A stretch of 8,759 nt of DNA from Phycisphaerales bacterium UBA2266 (GCA_002347125.1 DDXG01000271.1:1-8759); one strand, 5' to 3'. Positions 1-5,572 are shown, numbered from the stretch's first letter. Notes: a model not told the origin generated them from the letters alone. Made by a program: numbers and translations.

Positions 1-460
1 GATGGTCCTCCCAGCTTCCCACAGAATTTCACGTGTTCCGTGGTACTCGGGGACACCCTAGGGTGAATCAAGGTTTCACATACGGGGCTTTCACCCACTA
101 TGGCGGCACTTTCCAGAGCCTTCTGTTACCTCTTTTCAATCCCACGTCGGGGCCCCACAACCCCGAAGTCACCGTAGTAACTTCGGTTTGGGCTATTCCG
201 CTTTCGCTCGCCACTACTGACGGAATCTCAATTGATTTCTTCTCCTGAGGGTACTTAGATGTTTCAGTTCCCCTCGTTCGCCTCATACACCTATGGATTC
301 AGTGTATGATGACAGGGCATCATCCCTGCCGGGTTTCCCCATTCGGAAATCTCCGGGTCAAAGCCTGTTAGGCGGCTAACCGGAGCTTATCGCAGCCTAC
401 CACGTCCTTCATCGCCTCTCGACGCCTAGACATCCCCCATACACCCTTAGTAACTTGACC
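1..460 (-). rRNA. 23S ribosomal RNA, 5' part (partial)
   Basis: The reverse complement of this stretch is the 5' end of a bacterial 23S rRNA. Recognisable conserved blocks include GAGGCGATGAAGGACGTG, CCGAATGGGGAAACCC, CTAAGTACCCTCAGGAG and GTAGTGGCGAGCGAA, in the correct order. By alignment to the usual start (GGTTAAG...), the mature 5' end lies near position 460 (GGTCAAGTTACTAAGGG). The gene continues beyond position 1, so only about the first 460 nt are present. It is the last visible gene of a transcript that begins near 1090 and carries tRNA-Ile and tRNA-Ala. No 16S gene precedes it. Short open frames inside this stretch are not genes. Confidence 0.97.
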
Positions 461-462
461 AT

Positions 463-479
463 ATCAATCTTGGATTGAT
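463..479 (-). other. hairpin just upstream of 23S 5' end
   Basis: A perfect 7-bp inverted repeat, ATCAATC and GATTGAT with a 3-nt loop, sits directly before the mature 23S 5' end. Its place suggests a local structure in the pre-23S spacer that could guide 5' processing. That role is inferred, because the matching 3' flank of 23S lies outside the window. Confidence 0.4.
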
Positions 480-569
480 TGGTTGGGAAAATTGCCTAAT
501 TGCGCTGTTGTAGGAATCCTTCCCGGAAAGACAACTATGGGAAGAATTCACACGCATCTACATATTCAC

Positions 570-582
570 TTGTCAAAGAGCC
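570..582 (-). promoter_or_regulatory. boxA-like antitermination site in the tRNA-Ala/23S spacer
   Basis: The minus strand reads GGCTCTTTGACAA, close to the bacterial rRNA boxA consensus TGCTCTTTAACA. It lies in the spacer between tRNA-Ala and 23S, where many rRNA operons carry a second boxA. In E. coli such sites bind NusB/NusE and help RNA polymerase resist termination. Function here is inferred from sequence and position. Confidence 0.6.
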
Positions 583-618
583 TTATGTCAAACGGCCCTT
601 CCGGACCGATCTGCTCAT

Positions 619-691
619 TGGAGACGACCGGGCTCGAACCGGCAACCTCCGGCTTGCAAAGCCGGCGCTCTCCCAATTGAGCTACGTCCCC
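619..691 (-). tRNA. tRNA-Ala (anticodon TGC)
   Basis: The minus strand folds as a standard 73-nt tRNA ending in the discriminator A. The acceptor stem GGGGACG pairs with CGTCTCC and contains the G3:U70 wobble that marks alanine tRNAs. The D-arm reads TAGCTCAATTGGGAGAGC, the anticodon loop is TTTGCAA with anticodon TGC at 656-658, and the T-arm carries GGTTCGAGCC. The 3' CCA is not encoded. The gene follows tRNA-Ile and precedes 23S, the usual order of the spacer tRNAs in bacterial rRNA operons, so it is processed from the rRNA transcript. Confidence 0.97.
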
Positions 692-775
692 GGATCGCAC
701 TGCCCAAGATCCGATACTCCAGAACCGGCGGTAACCGGGGTCCGTGGTCGGCCGAGCCTCGAACCCGAGCCGCAT

Positions 776-849
<74 letters not shown>

Positions 850-918
850 TTGTGCCTATACCATCGGACCTGAGAGCGATGGGCTCGCCAGGCCATACAG
901 TCGGTTATAGTTATGATC

Positions 919-931
919 TTTACAAAGAGCA
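919..931 (-). promoter_or_regulatory. boxA-like antitermination site in the leader
   Basis: The minus strand reads TGCTCTTTGTAAA, matching boxA (TGCTCTTTAACA) at most positions. It lies three bases after the T-tract of a terminator-like hairpin and about 70 nt before tRNA-Ile. This matches the usual leader boxA of rRNA operons, although its position immediately after a terminator rather than before it is unusual. Confidence 0.6.
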
Positions 932-933
932 AC

Positions 934-967
934 AAAAAAAGCCGCTGCTTCGGTTCGCAGGCGGCTT
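934..967 (-). terminator. intrinsic-terminator-like hairpin inside the rRNA leader
   Basis: On the minus strand AAGCCGC pairs with GCGGCTT (7 bp). A bulged C and a further TGC/GCA stem follow, closing an 8-nt loop, and seven T residues come directly after. This is a well-formed rho-independent terminator. It lies about 125 nt downstream of the predicted start of the tRNA-Ile/tRNA-Ala/23S transcript and 85 nt before tRNA-Ile, so it either ends a short leader RNA or serves as a conditional terminator that must be read through. The plus strand lacks a T-tract, so the hairpin is directional. Confidence 0.75.
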
Positions 968-1096
968 CGACACGCCAAGTGCGTTGTCCGAAGACCGTCT
1001 ATAGCAGCCATACGCAGGTTATGAGAGTTTTCTTCAAACCTAACCTGTACCTTTCAACAGGCTGAAAACCACGCCAGCCACACCCTCAAGAACCGT

Positions 1097-1146
1097 ATTC
1101 TAGACCCCTATCGGGAAACCGTCAACAGGATTTTCAAAAATTTTTT
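1097..1146 (-). promoter_or_regulatory. rRNA-type promoter with UP-like element
   Basis: On the minus strand TTGACG (1125-1120) and TAGAAT (1102-1097) are separated by exactly 17 bp, a near-consensus housekeeping-sigma promoter. Directly upstream of the -35, at 1130-1146, is the A/T tract AAAAAATTTTTGAAAAT, which resembles the UP element that binds the alpha subunit at strong rRNA promoters. The predicted start near 1090 would transcribe tRNA-Ile, tRNA-Ala and 23S. The presence of a strong dedicated promoter argues that the missing 16S is the normal state, not an assembly error. Confidence 0.75.
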
Positions 1147-1285
1147 CCCTTTGGCGCAAATTGCCCCCAATCCCCCCTTCCGCCGCATTATACGAGCATC
1201 CCGGCCGTCTGGTTCGACCCCGCGGATGCAAAAAAACCGCCCCCCGCTGCTCTGAACACCCCATTCCCGCGCAGACGAAAACCCA

Positions 1286-1384
1286 GTAGGGGCGGCCCCC
1301 CGTGGCCGCCCGTCATTCCTGCGAAGGCAGGAATCCAATATCACAAACAGCCACCACCCCGTAGGGGCGGCCTTTCATTCCTGC
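1286..1384. repeat. REP-like palindromic repeats, one full unit and one shorter copy
   Basis: The first unit (1286-1334) holds two perfect 8-bp hairpins: GGGCGGCC (1290-1297) with GGCCGCCC (1304-1311), and ATTCCTGC (1315-1322) with GCAGGAAT (1327-1334). A shorter copy at 1361-1384 repeats GTAGGGGCGGCC and TCATTCCTGC in the same order without the second hairpin arms. Such paired palindromes resemble REP or MITE-type interspersed repeats. They lie immediately beyond the 3' end of the truncated DUF1573 gene and about 140 bp upstream of the rRNA promoter's UP tract. Positions 1147-1285 hold nothing else that I recognise. Confidence 0.6.
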
Positions 1385-1391
1385 ATTGGGG

Positions 1392-1775
1392 TTACACACG
1401 CGGCCTGACGACGCCGGGCTCGCCGGGGGCGTAGTCCTGCTTGGCCAGTTCCGCCACCGTGCAGCCGCAGGTCTTCTTGATGCCGGTGATCTTGAGGTCG
1501 GCCCGGCCGGTGTTCGTGAACCGGAATTCGCACGTATTGCTCACGTCGAAGCCGATTTCGCCGAGGTCATGAGTGGTGGTCTCGAAGGCGATGGTTGGCG
1601 CAACGATGCTCTGGTCGGTCTGCGGCTGCTGCTGGTTCTGCGTAGCGATGGGTTGCGCGGAGGCTACGCTGTCGGGCTTGGCTTGTGCGGCGGACGGTTG
1701 CGCCGATTGGCAACCTGTACAGATCAGGACGGTCAGCGCAACACCTATTGCAGTCACAGGCTGTTTGAGTCTCAT
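1392..1775 (-). pseudogene. DUF1573-family lipoprotein, C-terminally truncated
   Basis: The 127-aa product starts at Met 1775, supported by a GAGG ribosome binding site five bases upstream. An upstream in-frame start at 1829 would lie inside the preceding gene. Residues 1-22 form a signal peptide with a cysteine in the context CTGC, suggesting a lipoprotein, then a Gln/Ala/Ser-rich linker. From about residue 65 the frame shows the DUF1573 (ASH-like beta-sandwich) pattern: THDLGEIGFD, then NTCEFRFTNTGRADLKI, then KKTCGCTV. DUF1573 normally continues with more strands after the APGE motif, but here the frame ends within a few codons (GVVRPRV, stop), next to the REP-like repeats. The fold is therefore incomplete. 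It lies 26 nt after the 185-aa gene on the same strand, so the two may be co-transcribed. Function of the family is poorly known. Whether this copy is made is uncertain. Confidence 0.7.
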
Positions 1776-1801
1776 GGTAGCCTCAGTTATCAATCGTCTC
1801 G

Positions 1802-2359
1802 CTATAGATCGGAAAACACATCTCCGCACTCATCATCTGAGTCGGTCGAGATTCCATAACGTTGCACGGCATAAATGTCGTTCCTCTTGGAAACCTCAAC
1901 TGTAAACGTGTGACTCTTGCTCTCCCTCCGAAACCATCCATTTTCAGTCTCTATCTTGTATACGTATTCTGAATATGGTGGAAGGGCATCTCCCAGCACA
2001 AGACCATCGTCAGTTAGTATGGCTTCTCTAGGACTGAGAGTTGAACTCGATAAGAACTTTATAGAACGAATACTATTGACCGATGGCAGAACACGTTTTG
2101 TGCCCAGAACATATTTATCGATGGATTGCAGCTTCCTGTAGTTTTCATCGGTTACCCGATAGGCCTTTTCAGGAGCGTGAAGTATGTTAACGGCAAACCA
2201 GTTACACAACTCTTGAGGGTCGGTGCGATTAGGCTCCGCTGCTACGTATTTACCCCAATCAAAACCCGCCTCGGGAGCAATCGGTTCTCTCATTAACACA
2301 ATAAGAACGGCGAGAGCTGGCAACGGAAGTACTAAGCAAGCTATCAGCTTCTTCTTCAT
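1802..2359 (-). CDS. unrecognised 185-aa protein with N-terminal membrane anchor or signal peptide
   Basis: I do not recognise this protein. Residues 1-24 read as a positively charged MKKK start and one hydrophobic segment (LIACLVLPLPALAVLIVLM), so it is either secreted or anchored with the rest outside the cytoplasm. The remainder is soluble, rich in Tyr, Ser and Asp, with an acidic tail (DSDDECGDVFSDL). No catalytic motif is evident. The start ATG overlaps the stop of the RHS fragment upstream (ATGA), and the RHS reading frame supplies the likely ribosome binding site (GAAGGGG, 7 nt before the ATG), so translation could be coupled. Its base composition is clearly lower in GC than the core genes on the right side of the window, which suggests acquisition. 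By position it could be a gene riding behind an RHS tip, such as an immunity or cargo gene, but nothing in its sequence proves that. Confidence 0.65.
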   Translation of the reverse strand: MKKKLIACLVLPLPALAVLIVLMREPIAPEAGFDWGKYVAAEPNRTDPQELCNWFAVNILHAPEKAYRVTDENYRKLQSIDKYVLGTKRVLPSVNSIRSIKFLSSSTLSPREAILTDDGLVLGDALPPYSEYVYKIETENGWFRRESKSHTFTVEVSKRNDIYAVQRYGISTDSDDECGDVFSDL

Positions 2360-2646
2360 ACGTTTGCCCCTTCGAGGCGATACTGAACAAAGTCTGAGCC
2401 ATCGTAGTCGTTCACGACCCGCCAGTCCTTGTCATAATAGTACCGCCGCGTATTGGCGGACGTAACGCAGTCCTTCTTCTCCACGCGCCTGCCCAAGGCA
2501 TCGTAAGAGTACTCCGCGACGGTCGTAGGTCCGCTCTTGGTAATCTTCACGATCCGATTCTCATAGTCGTACTCGCAACTGTAGCCCTGGTGGTCCGCGT
2601 CCGTTATGAGGTTCCCTGCCCCGTTGTTATACGCTATCGTGTTCAT
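2356..2646 (-). pseudogene. orphan RHS/YD-repeat fragment 1 (96 aa)
   Basis: The frame carries typical RHS/YD motifs: GNLITD near residues 11-16, YDYENRIVKI 26-35, EYSYDALGRR 45-54 and RYYYDKDWRVVNDYDG 68-83. RHS proteins are very large secreted or surface beta-cage proteins, usually more than 1000 aa, that carry variable C-terminal toxins. This piece has no signal peptide, no complete core and no DPxGL-type core end, so it is a leftover fragment. Its 5' edge joins a broken lipoprotein gene in another frame at about 2645. Its 3' end departs from the family at FVQYRLEGANV and stops in an ATGA overlap with the 185-aa gene. At the nucleotide level it resembles fragment 2 at 4639-4821. Confidence 0.8.
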
Positions 2647-2755
2647 AATAGGTGGCTGACCCCGGCAATTCCGATGTCTGGGCCGACTGACAACCGGTGC
2701 AGGGAAGCAGGGACAACGCGAGACACATCAGGGATGGTAATCGTCTGGGATTCAT
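2627..2755 (-). pseudogene. truncated lipoprotein gene start (42 aa)
   Basis: Starting at the ATG at 2755, 14 bp after the WD40 stop codon, the frame encodes MNPRRLPSLMCLALSLLP followed by CTGCQSAQ and then short unrelated sequence to a stop. The leader and lipobox region match the DUF1573 lipoprotein at 1392-1775, where the hydrophobic leader also ends in CTGCQSAQ, so this is probably the start of a paralogue. Homology is lost where the sequence enters a GGGGTCAGCC motif and then the RHS fragment. It overlaps that fragment by 20 bp in a different frame. It is most likely a remnant cut by an insertion, though it could still be translated as a very short lipopeptide. Confidence 0.6.
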
Positions 2756-2769
2756 AATGGCATCAAGTG

Positions 2770-4170
2770 TCATTCAGTCCGCTCCATGTTCGGTTGCTGT
2801 CGCTCCGAGTGCCCTTGCACGCCGGCTGTATCTCTCGCGGGCAGTCCCCAGAACTTGACCTCGTGATGAACGAGATCATCTTTGCCAACAGATATGGAAA
2901 AACTGCCATCGGCCGAGAATGCAACAAAATACAGTTCTTCCTCATGAAGTCGGTTCATCGCGATCTGTCGCCATTCTTGAATGTCCCACCAGATGACGGT
3001 GCCGAAGTCCGTACCGAAAAGTGCAGTCCGTCCATCCGGGGAGAAGGCCGTAGACGTGACCTCGATGGACTGCCTGGTCTGCCAGGGATTGCCGGGGATG
3101 CCGAAGCGATTCACTTCCTGCTGCTTTTGAATATCCCACAGAATCACCGGTTGATCGGGGCCGCTCAGATAGCTTGACATCGCGTATTTGCCATCAAGGG
3201 ATAGGGCCAGGCTCACGACTCTCCCATAGCCGGGGTCCATGTGGGCTATCTCCTTGCCGCTATCGACGTCCCAGAGACGAATTGAGCCATCCCAACTGCC
3301 GGAAAGCAATGCCTTGCCATCCTGAGACCACACAAGGCACCTGCGCTTGATTCCCGATGAATGGCCGACAAATTTATGGACAACCTGCATCGTTCCCAAA
3401 TCCCAAAGCCATATATCACCGCCATCACCACCCGTAACGACCTTGTCGTCAACAGGTGAATATGCAATACTTCTTACCCAATCGTCTCCCCCTCTCCTCA
3501 ATGCGAGCCGCTTGCCATTGCTAAGGTCCCAATAGCAAAGAAACCAGTTCGTGCCATGCACCGTCTGGCCGACGTCTCGCCCAGTCACATTGGGATATGT
3601 CCCGCCGGCTGAAACCGCTCGCTTGCCGTCAGGCGAAAAGGCTGCGCACTGGACAGACATGGAAGACACGTTACTGTCCAAGGCGGCGAGGACTTCTCCC
3701 GTATTCATGTCAAGGTAATAGACGTTGCAGTCATCTCCATAGCCACCGTACAACGCACCTTGACCACTCGACGAGAGCGCAAAGTGAGGCATGATGGGCA
3801 ACTCGCCGGGGCTAAGGGCAATCACGCGGTTAGGATCATAGGAGACTTCCGTGTACTCCTTCCAGCGTGTGTCGTGACCTATACCACGATCCACTAGGAA
3901 GATGATGCTGGTCACAACAGACACGGCCAAGGCAAGCGTCGAAACGCTTGCTCCGGCCACGGATAACCAGGGAAAACCGCGTCGCCTGCCGACGGCCACC
4001 ACTATTCCCACAAAGCCAAGCGCAAGGCCGGCACCGGCAACGACAAACGTGACACAGCCCAGAAGCGATAGGCCGATGCCCAGGCATGCGATTACTGCAA
4101 GGACCAGGGACACCATGCCCAGCCTACTGGTCCTTTTTGATGCCCTGCGATGTTCTGTACTCGTTTCCAC
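2770..4170 (-). CDS. membrane-anchored WD40-repeat protein
   Basis: The 466-aa frame begins with GTG at 4170. An ATG at codon 19 (4116), directly before the first hydrophobic segment, is an equally possible start, and neither has a strong ribosome binding site. Residues 19-62 and 69-93 are hydrophobic and likely form two to three membrane helices, with a basic RRR loop near 62-64. After about residue 100 come WD40-type beta-propeller repeats, shown by recurrent blade endings: YLDMNTGEV, CYWDLSNGKRLA, IWLWDLGTMQVV, IRLWDVDSGKEI, VILWDIQKQQEV, VIWWDIQEWRQI and VKFWGLP, each with an AFSPDGK-like strand between. WD40 propellers are protein-binding scaffolds, so a periplasmic or cytoplasmic docking role is plausible. 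The gene lies between two RHS fragments and between inverted GAATT(n)CCGGGG motifs. GC content is lower than in the mscL-to-ThuA block. No partner can be named. Confidence 0.85.
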   Translation of the reverse strand: METSTEHRRASKRTSRLGMVSLVLAVIACLGIGLSLLGCVTFVVAGAGLALGFVGIVVAVGRRRGFPWLSVAGASVSTLALAVSVVTSIIFLVDRGIGHDTRWKEYTEVSYDPNRVIALSPGELPIMPHFALSSSGQGALYGGYGDDCNVYYLDMNTGEVLAALDSNVSSMSVQCAAFSPDGKRAVSAGGTYPNVTGRDVGQTVHGTNWFLCYWDLSNGKRLALRRGGDDWVRSIAYSPVDDKVVTGGDGGDIWLWDLGTMQVVHKFVGHSSGIKRRCLVWSQDGKALLSGSWDGSIRLWDVDSGKEIAHMDPGYGRVVSLALSLDGKYAMSSYLSGPDQPVILWDIQKQQEVNRFGIPGNPWQTRQSIEVTSTAFSPDGRTALFGTDFGTVIWWDIQEWRQIAMNRLHEEELYFVAFSADGSFSISVGKDDLVHHEVKFWGLPARDTAGVQGHSERQQPNMERTE

Positions 4171-4328
4171 TTGTACTGCGACACCCCAGCGGAAACCTCG
4201 TTTCCGCTCTCATAATTCGCCGGCGAACACTCTCAGGAACCGCTTACTGCTCGCCCATCAATGGGTGAACAATTGTGGCTCAGAATGTACGGGATATCCA
4301 TCGTGCCGGCCTTCTTCCGCGAATTCCG
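4171..4328. other. non-coding stretch upstream of the WD40 gene
   Basis: I see no gene, tRNA or convincing promoter here. A short palindrome, CCCAT-CA-ATGGG, occurs around 4254-4265. The stretch ends in GAATTCCGGGGACACC, a motif that also borders the MITE-like insertion. Confidence 0.4.
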
Positions 4329-4483
4329 GGGACACCTTATAATGGCACTAAGTTAAGGGAATTCCGCAGGTGCAGGAGGTCTGGCCTCCAGTGAAATGAC
4401 CCAGATTTCTAATGAAACCACGTTCTCGGACAGCCTCCAAGTTGCGCCAATACCCTTAACTTAGTGCCATTAGGGACACCTTA
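4329..4483. mobile_element. 133-bp MITE-like element with 20-bp TIRs and 11-bp direct repeats
   Basis: The element spans 4340-4472. Its ends are perfect 20-bp inverted repeats, TAATGGCACTAAGTTAAGGG at 4340-4359 and its reverse complement at 4453-4472. It is flanked by an exact 11-bp direct repeat, GGGACACCTTA, at 4329-4339 and 4473-4483, as expected for a target-site duplication. The interior of about 93 bp has no coding frame, so it must be moved in trans by a transposase elsewhere. Duplications of about 10-13 bp are typical of IS4-related families, but that assignment is inferred from length alone. Removing the element and one repeat restores GAATTCCGGGGACACCTTA running into CTCATTTCTC. Confidence 0.85.
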
Positions 4484-4638
4484 CTCATTTCTCTTGCCCA
4501 ACCATGTCTCTGGCCCAAAGCGACAAATCCAGCGATTACAGCAACTTGGACTTCTCAAAGAGCTGTTCCTAACCTACCACGCCGCCGCCCGCCCGTCAAG
4601 CCGAATCCCGCCAGAGGCAGATCCGCGGCCCAAGGCCG
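4484..4638. other. unassigned junction between MITE-like element and RHS fragment 2
   Basis: The minus strand continues the RHS fragment 2 frame to a stop at 4555, but residues after GTLKR (PWAADLPLAGFG...) no longer look like RHS. The rest, to the MITE edge, has no recognised gene. It probably consists of flanks of older insertions. Confidence 0.35.
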
Positions 4639-4821
4639 CTTCAACGTCCCAGGGCCGTCGTATTCGTCCAGGATGCGACAATCCTTGTCGTAATAGTAGC
4701 GCCAGGCGTTCGCGGACGAAACGCCGTCGTTCTTCTCCACCCGCCGACCCAGGGCATCGTACCAGAACTCCGCCACACCATCCTGGACCTGCATAACCTT
4801 CACAGTCCGGCCCTCATAATG
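4555..4821 (-). pseudogene. orphan RHS/YD-repeat fragment 2
   Basis: The RHS-like reading runs on the minus strand from about 4821 (HYEGRTVKVMQV, directly after an in-frame TAG) through EFWYDALGRRVEKNDG and RYYYDKDCRILDEYDG to GTLKR at about 4639. It then continues in unrelated sequence to the stop at 4555. Only a GTG at 4803 offers an in-frame start, and it is not likely to be a real one. The block is parallel to fragment 1 at protein and nucleotide level, with roughly three quarters of bases shared by eye over 2400-2520 versus 4660-4780. It lacks everything else of a full RHS protein, so it is a remnant. It lies upstream of the WD40 gene on the same strand, separated by the MITE-like insertion. 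Confidence 0.75.
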
Positions 4822-4830
4822 CTACCCATC

Positions 4831-4852
4831 GCCCCAGCCCGCCGGCCGGGGC
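4831..4852. repeat. REP-like GC-rich palindrome at RHS fragment 2 junction
   Basis: GCCCCAGCC (4831-4839) and GGCCGGGGC (4844-4852) form a 9-bp stem with one A/C mismatch on the plus strand, which is a G-U wobble in minus-strand RNA, and a 4-nt loop. It lies 10 bp from the point where RHS similarity begins. The rest of 4853-4999, up to the mscL stop, holds no gene and no clear terminator that I can see. Confidence 0.45.
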
Positions 4853-4999
4853 TACGCTGTCCGTATCCGCCGTCGCGTGCCCATATTATAACCCTGCGGC
4901 CGTCAACGCATCAGCCGAAAATGCATGAGAACCGCCCGAAAGACCGCCGCCGGGCCCCGGCCGCTTATGGTGCCCCCGGAAGCCTGGGTACGGACACGC

Positions 5000-5416
5000 T
5001 TACCTGGACTTCAGCAGGTCGCGAATCTCCGTCAGTACGGTCACTTCCGCCGATGGCGCCGGCGGTGCGGCCGGGGCCGCCTCTTCCTTCTTCTTGAGCG
5101 AGTTCATCAGCTTGACCACCATGAAGATCGCCAGCGCCACGATCACAAAGTTGATGACCGTATTGATGAACATCCCATATCGCAGCATAACGGCCGGCAC
5201 CACCGCCCCCGCCGCGTCGAGAGTCTCCTTCTTCAGCACAATCCCCAACTCCGAGAAATCCGTATTACCCAGCAGAATACCGATCGGCGGCATGATCACA
5301 TCATTGACCAGCGATGTCACAATCTTCCCAAACGCCCCGCCGATAATAATACCGACGGCCATATCCACCACATTACCCCGCATCGCAAACGCCTTGAACT
5401 CCTTTATCAGACTCAT
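5000..5416 (-). CDS. mscL: large-conductance mechanosensitive channel MscL
   Basis: The product is the pentameric inner-membrane channel that opens under membrane tension and releases solutes during osmotic downshock. The 138-aa protein has the usual length for the family. The start Met at 5416 (MSLIKEFKAFAMRGNVVD) matches the conserved MscL N-terminus and has an AAAGG site 7 nt upstream. An in-frame start at 5461 would add 15 residues not found in the family. Residues 5-13 form the N-terminal amphipathic segment. TM1 spans about 18-42 with the conserved VGIIIGGAFGKIVTSLVNDVIMPP. The periplasmic loop covers 45-75 and TM2 about 76-101. After that come the charged KKKEE cluster (108-112), an Ala/Pro linker and the C-terminal bundle helix TVLTEIRDLLKSR. 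No residue looks missing. The gene stands alone, divergent from the MFS gene. Confidence 0.97.
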   Translation of the reverse strand: MSLIKEFKAFAMRGNVVDMAVGIIIGGAFGKIVTSLVNDVIMPPIGILLGNTDFSELGIVLKKETLDAAGAVVPAVMLRYGMFINTVINFVIVALAIFMVVKLMNSLKKKEEAAPAAPPAPSAEVTVLTEIRDLLKSR

Positions 5417-5572
5417 TGTGCGACCTTTCCCAAACCACGTTCTTTTGAAGAAGCATTCCACTTACACCGCCGGACGGCCGGCGGCAAGAACACACAGGGT
5501 ATGCCGGCTATATTGCACTCTCGCGTCGTCACGGCCGGGCATAGCCGCCCTATTGCCAAAGAGCCGTCGGCT

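Larger units (their letters stand above)
850..1090 (-). other. 5' leader of the tRNA-Ile/tRNA-Ala/23S transcript
   Basis: About 240 nt separate the predicted transcription start (near 1090) from tRNA-Ile. No open frame of interest and no 16S 3' end (no anti-Shine-Dalgarno GGATCACCTCC) is present. Two hairpins can form, but only one at a time: CCTGT/ACAGG using plus positions 1044-1048 and 1057-1061, and CAGGTTA/TAACCTG using 1015-1021 and 1041-1047. They share positions 1044-1047. A terminator-like hairpin and a boxA-like site follow. Confidence 0.5.

Noticed and set aside
1187..1192. Perfect TATAAT on the minus strand upstream of the main rRNA promoter, as a stand-alone promoter
   Set aside because: No acceptable -35 lies 16-18 bp upstream and there is no extended -10. 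It is kept only as a weak second-promoter suggestion.
1226..1240. T-tract on the minus strand after GGGGGGCGG that could suggest a terminator
   Set aside because: No complementary arm is found upstream, so no stable stem forms before the T-tract.
4885..4906. TTGACG and TATAAT on the minus strand upstream of RHS fragment 2
   Set aside because: The spacer is only 10 bp, too short for a sigma-70-type promoter.
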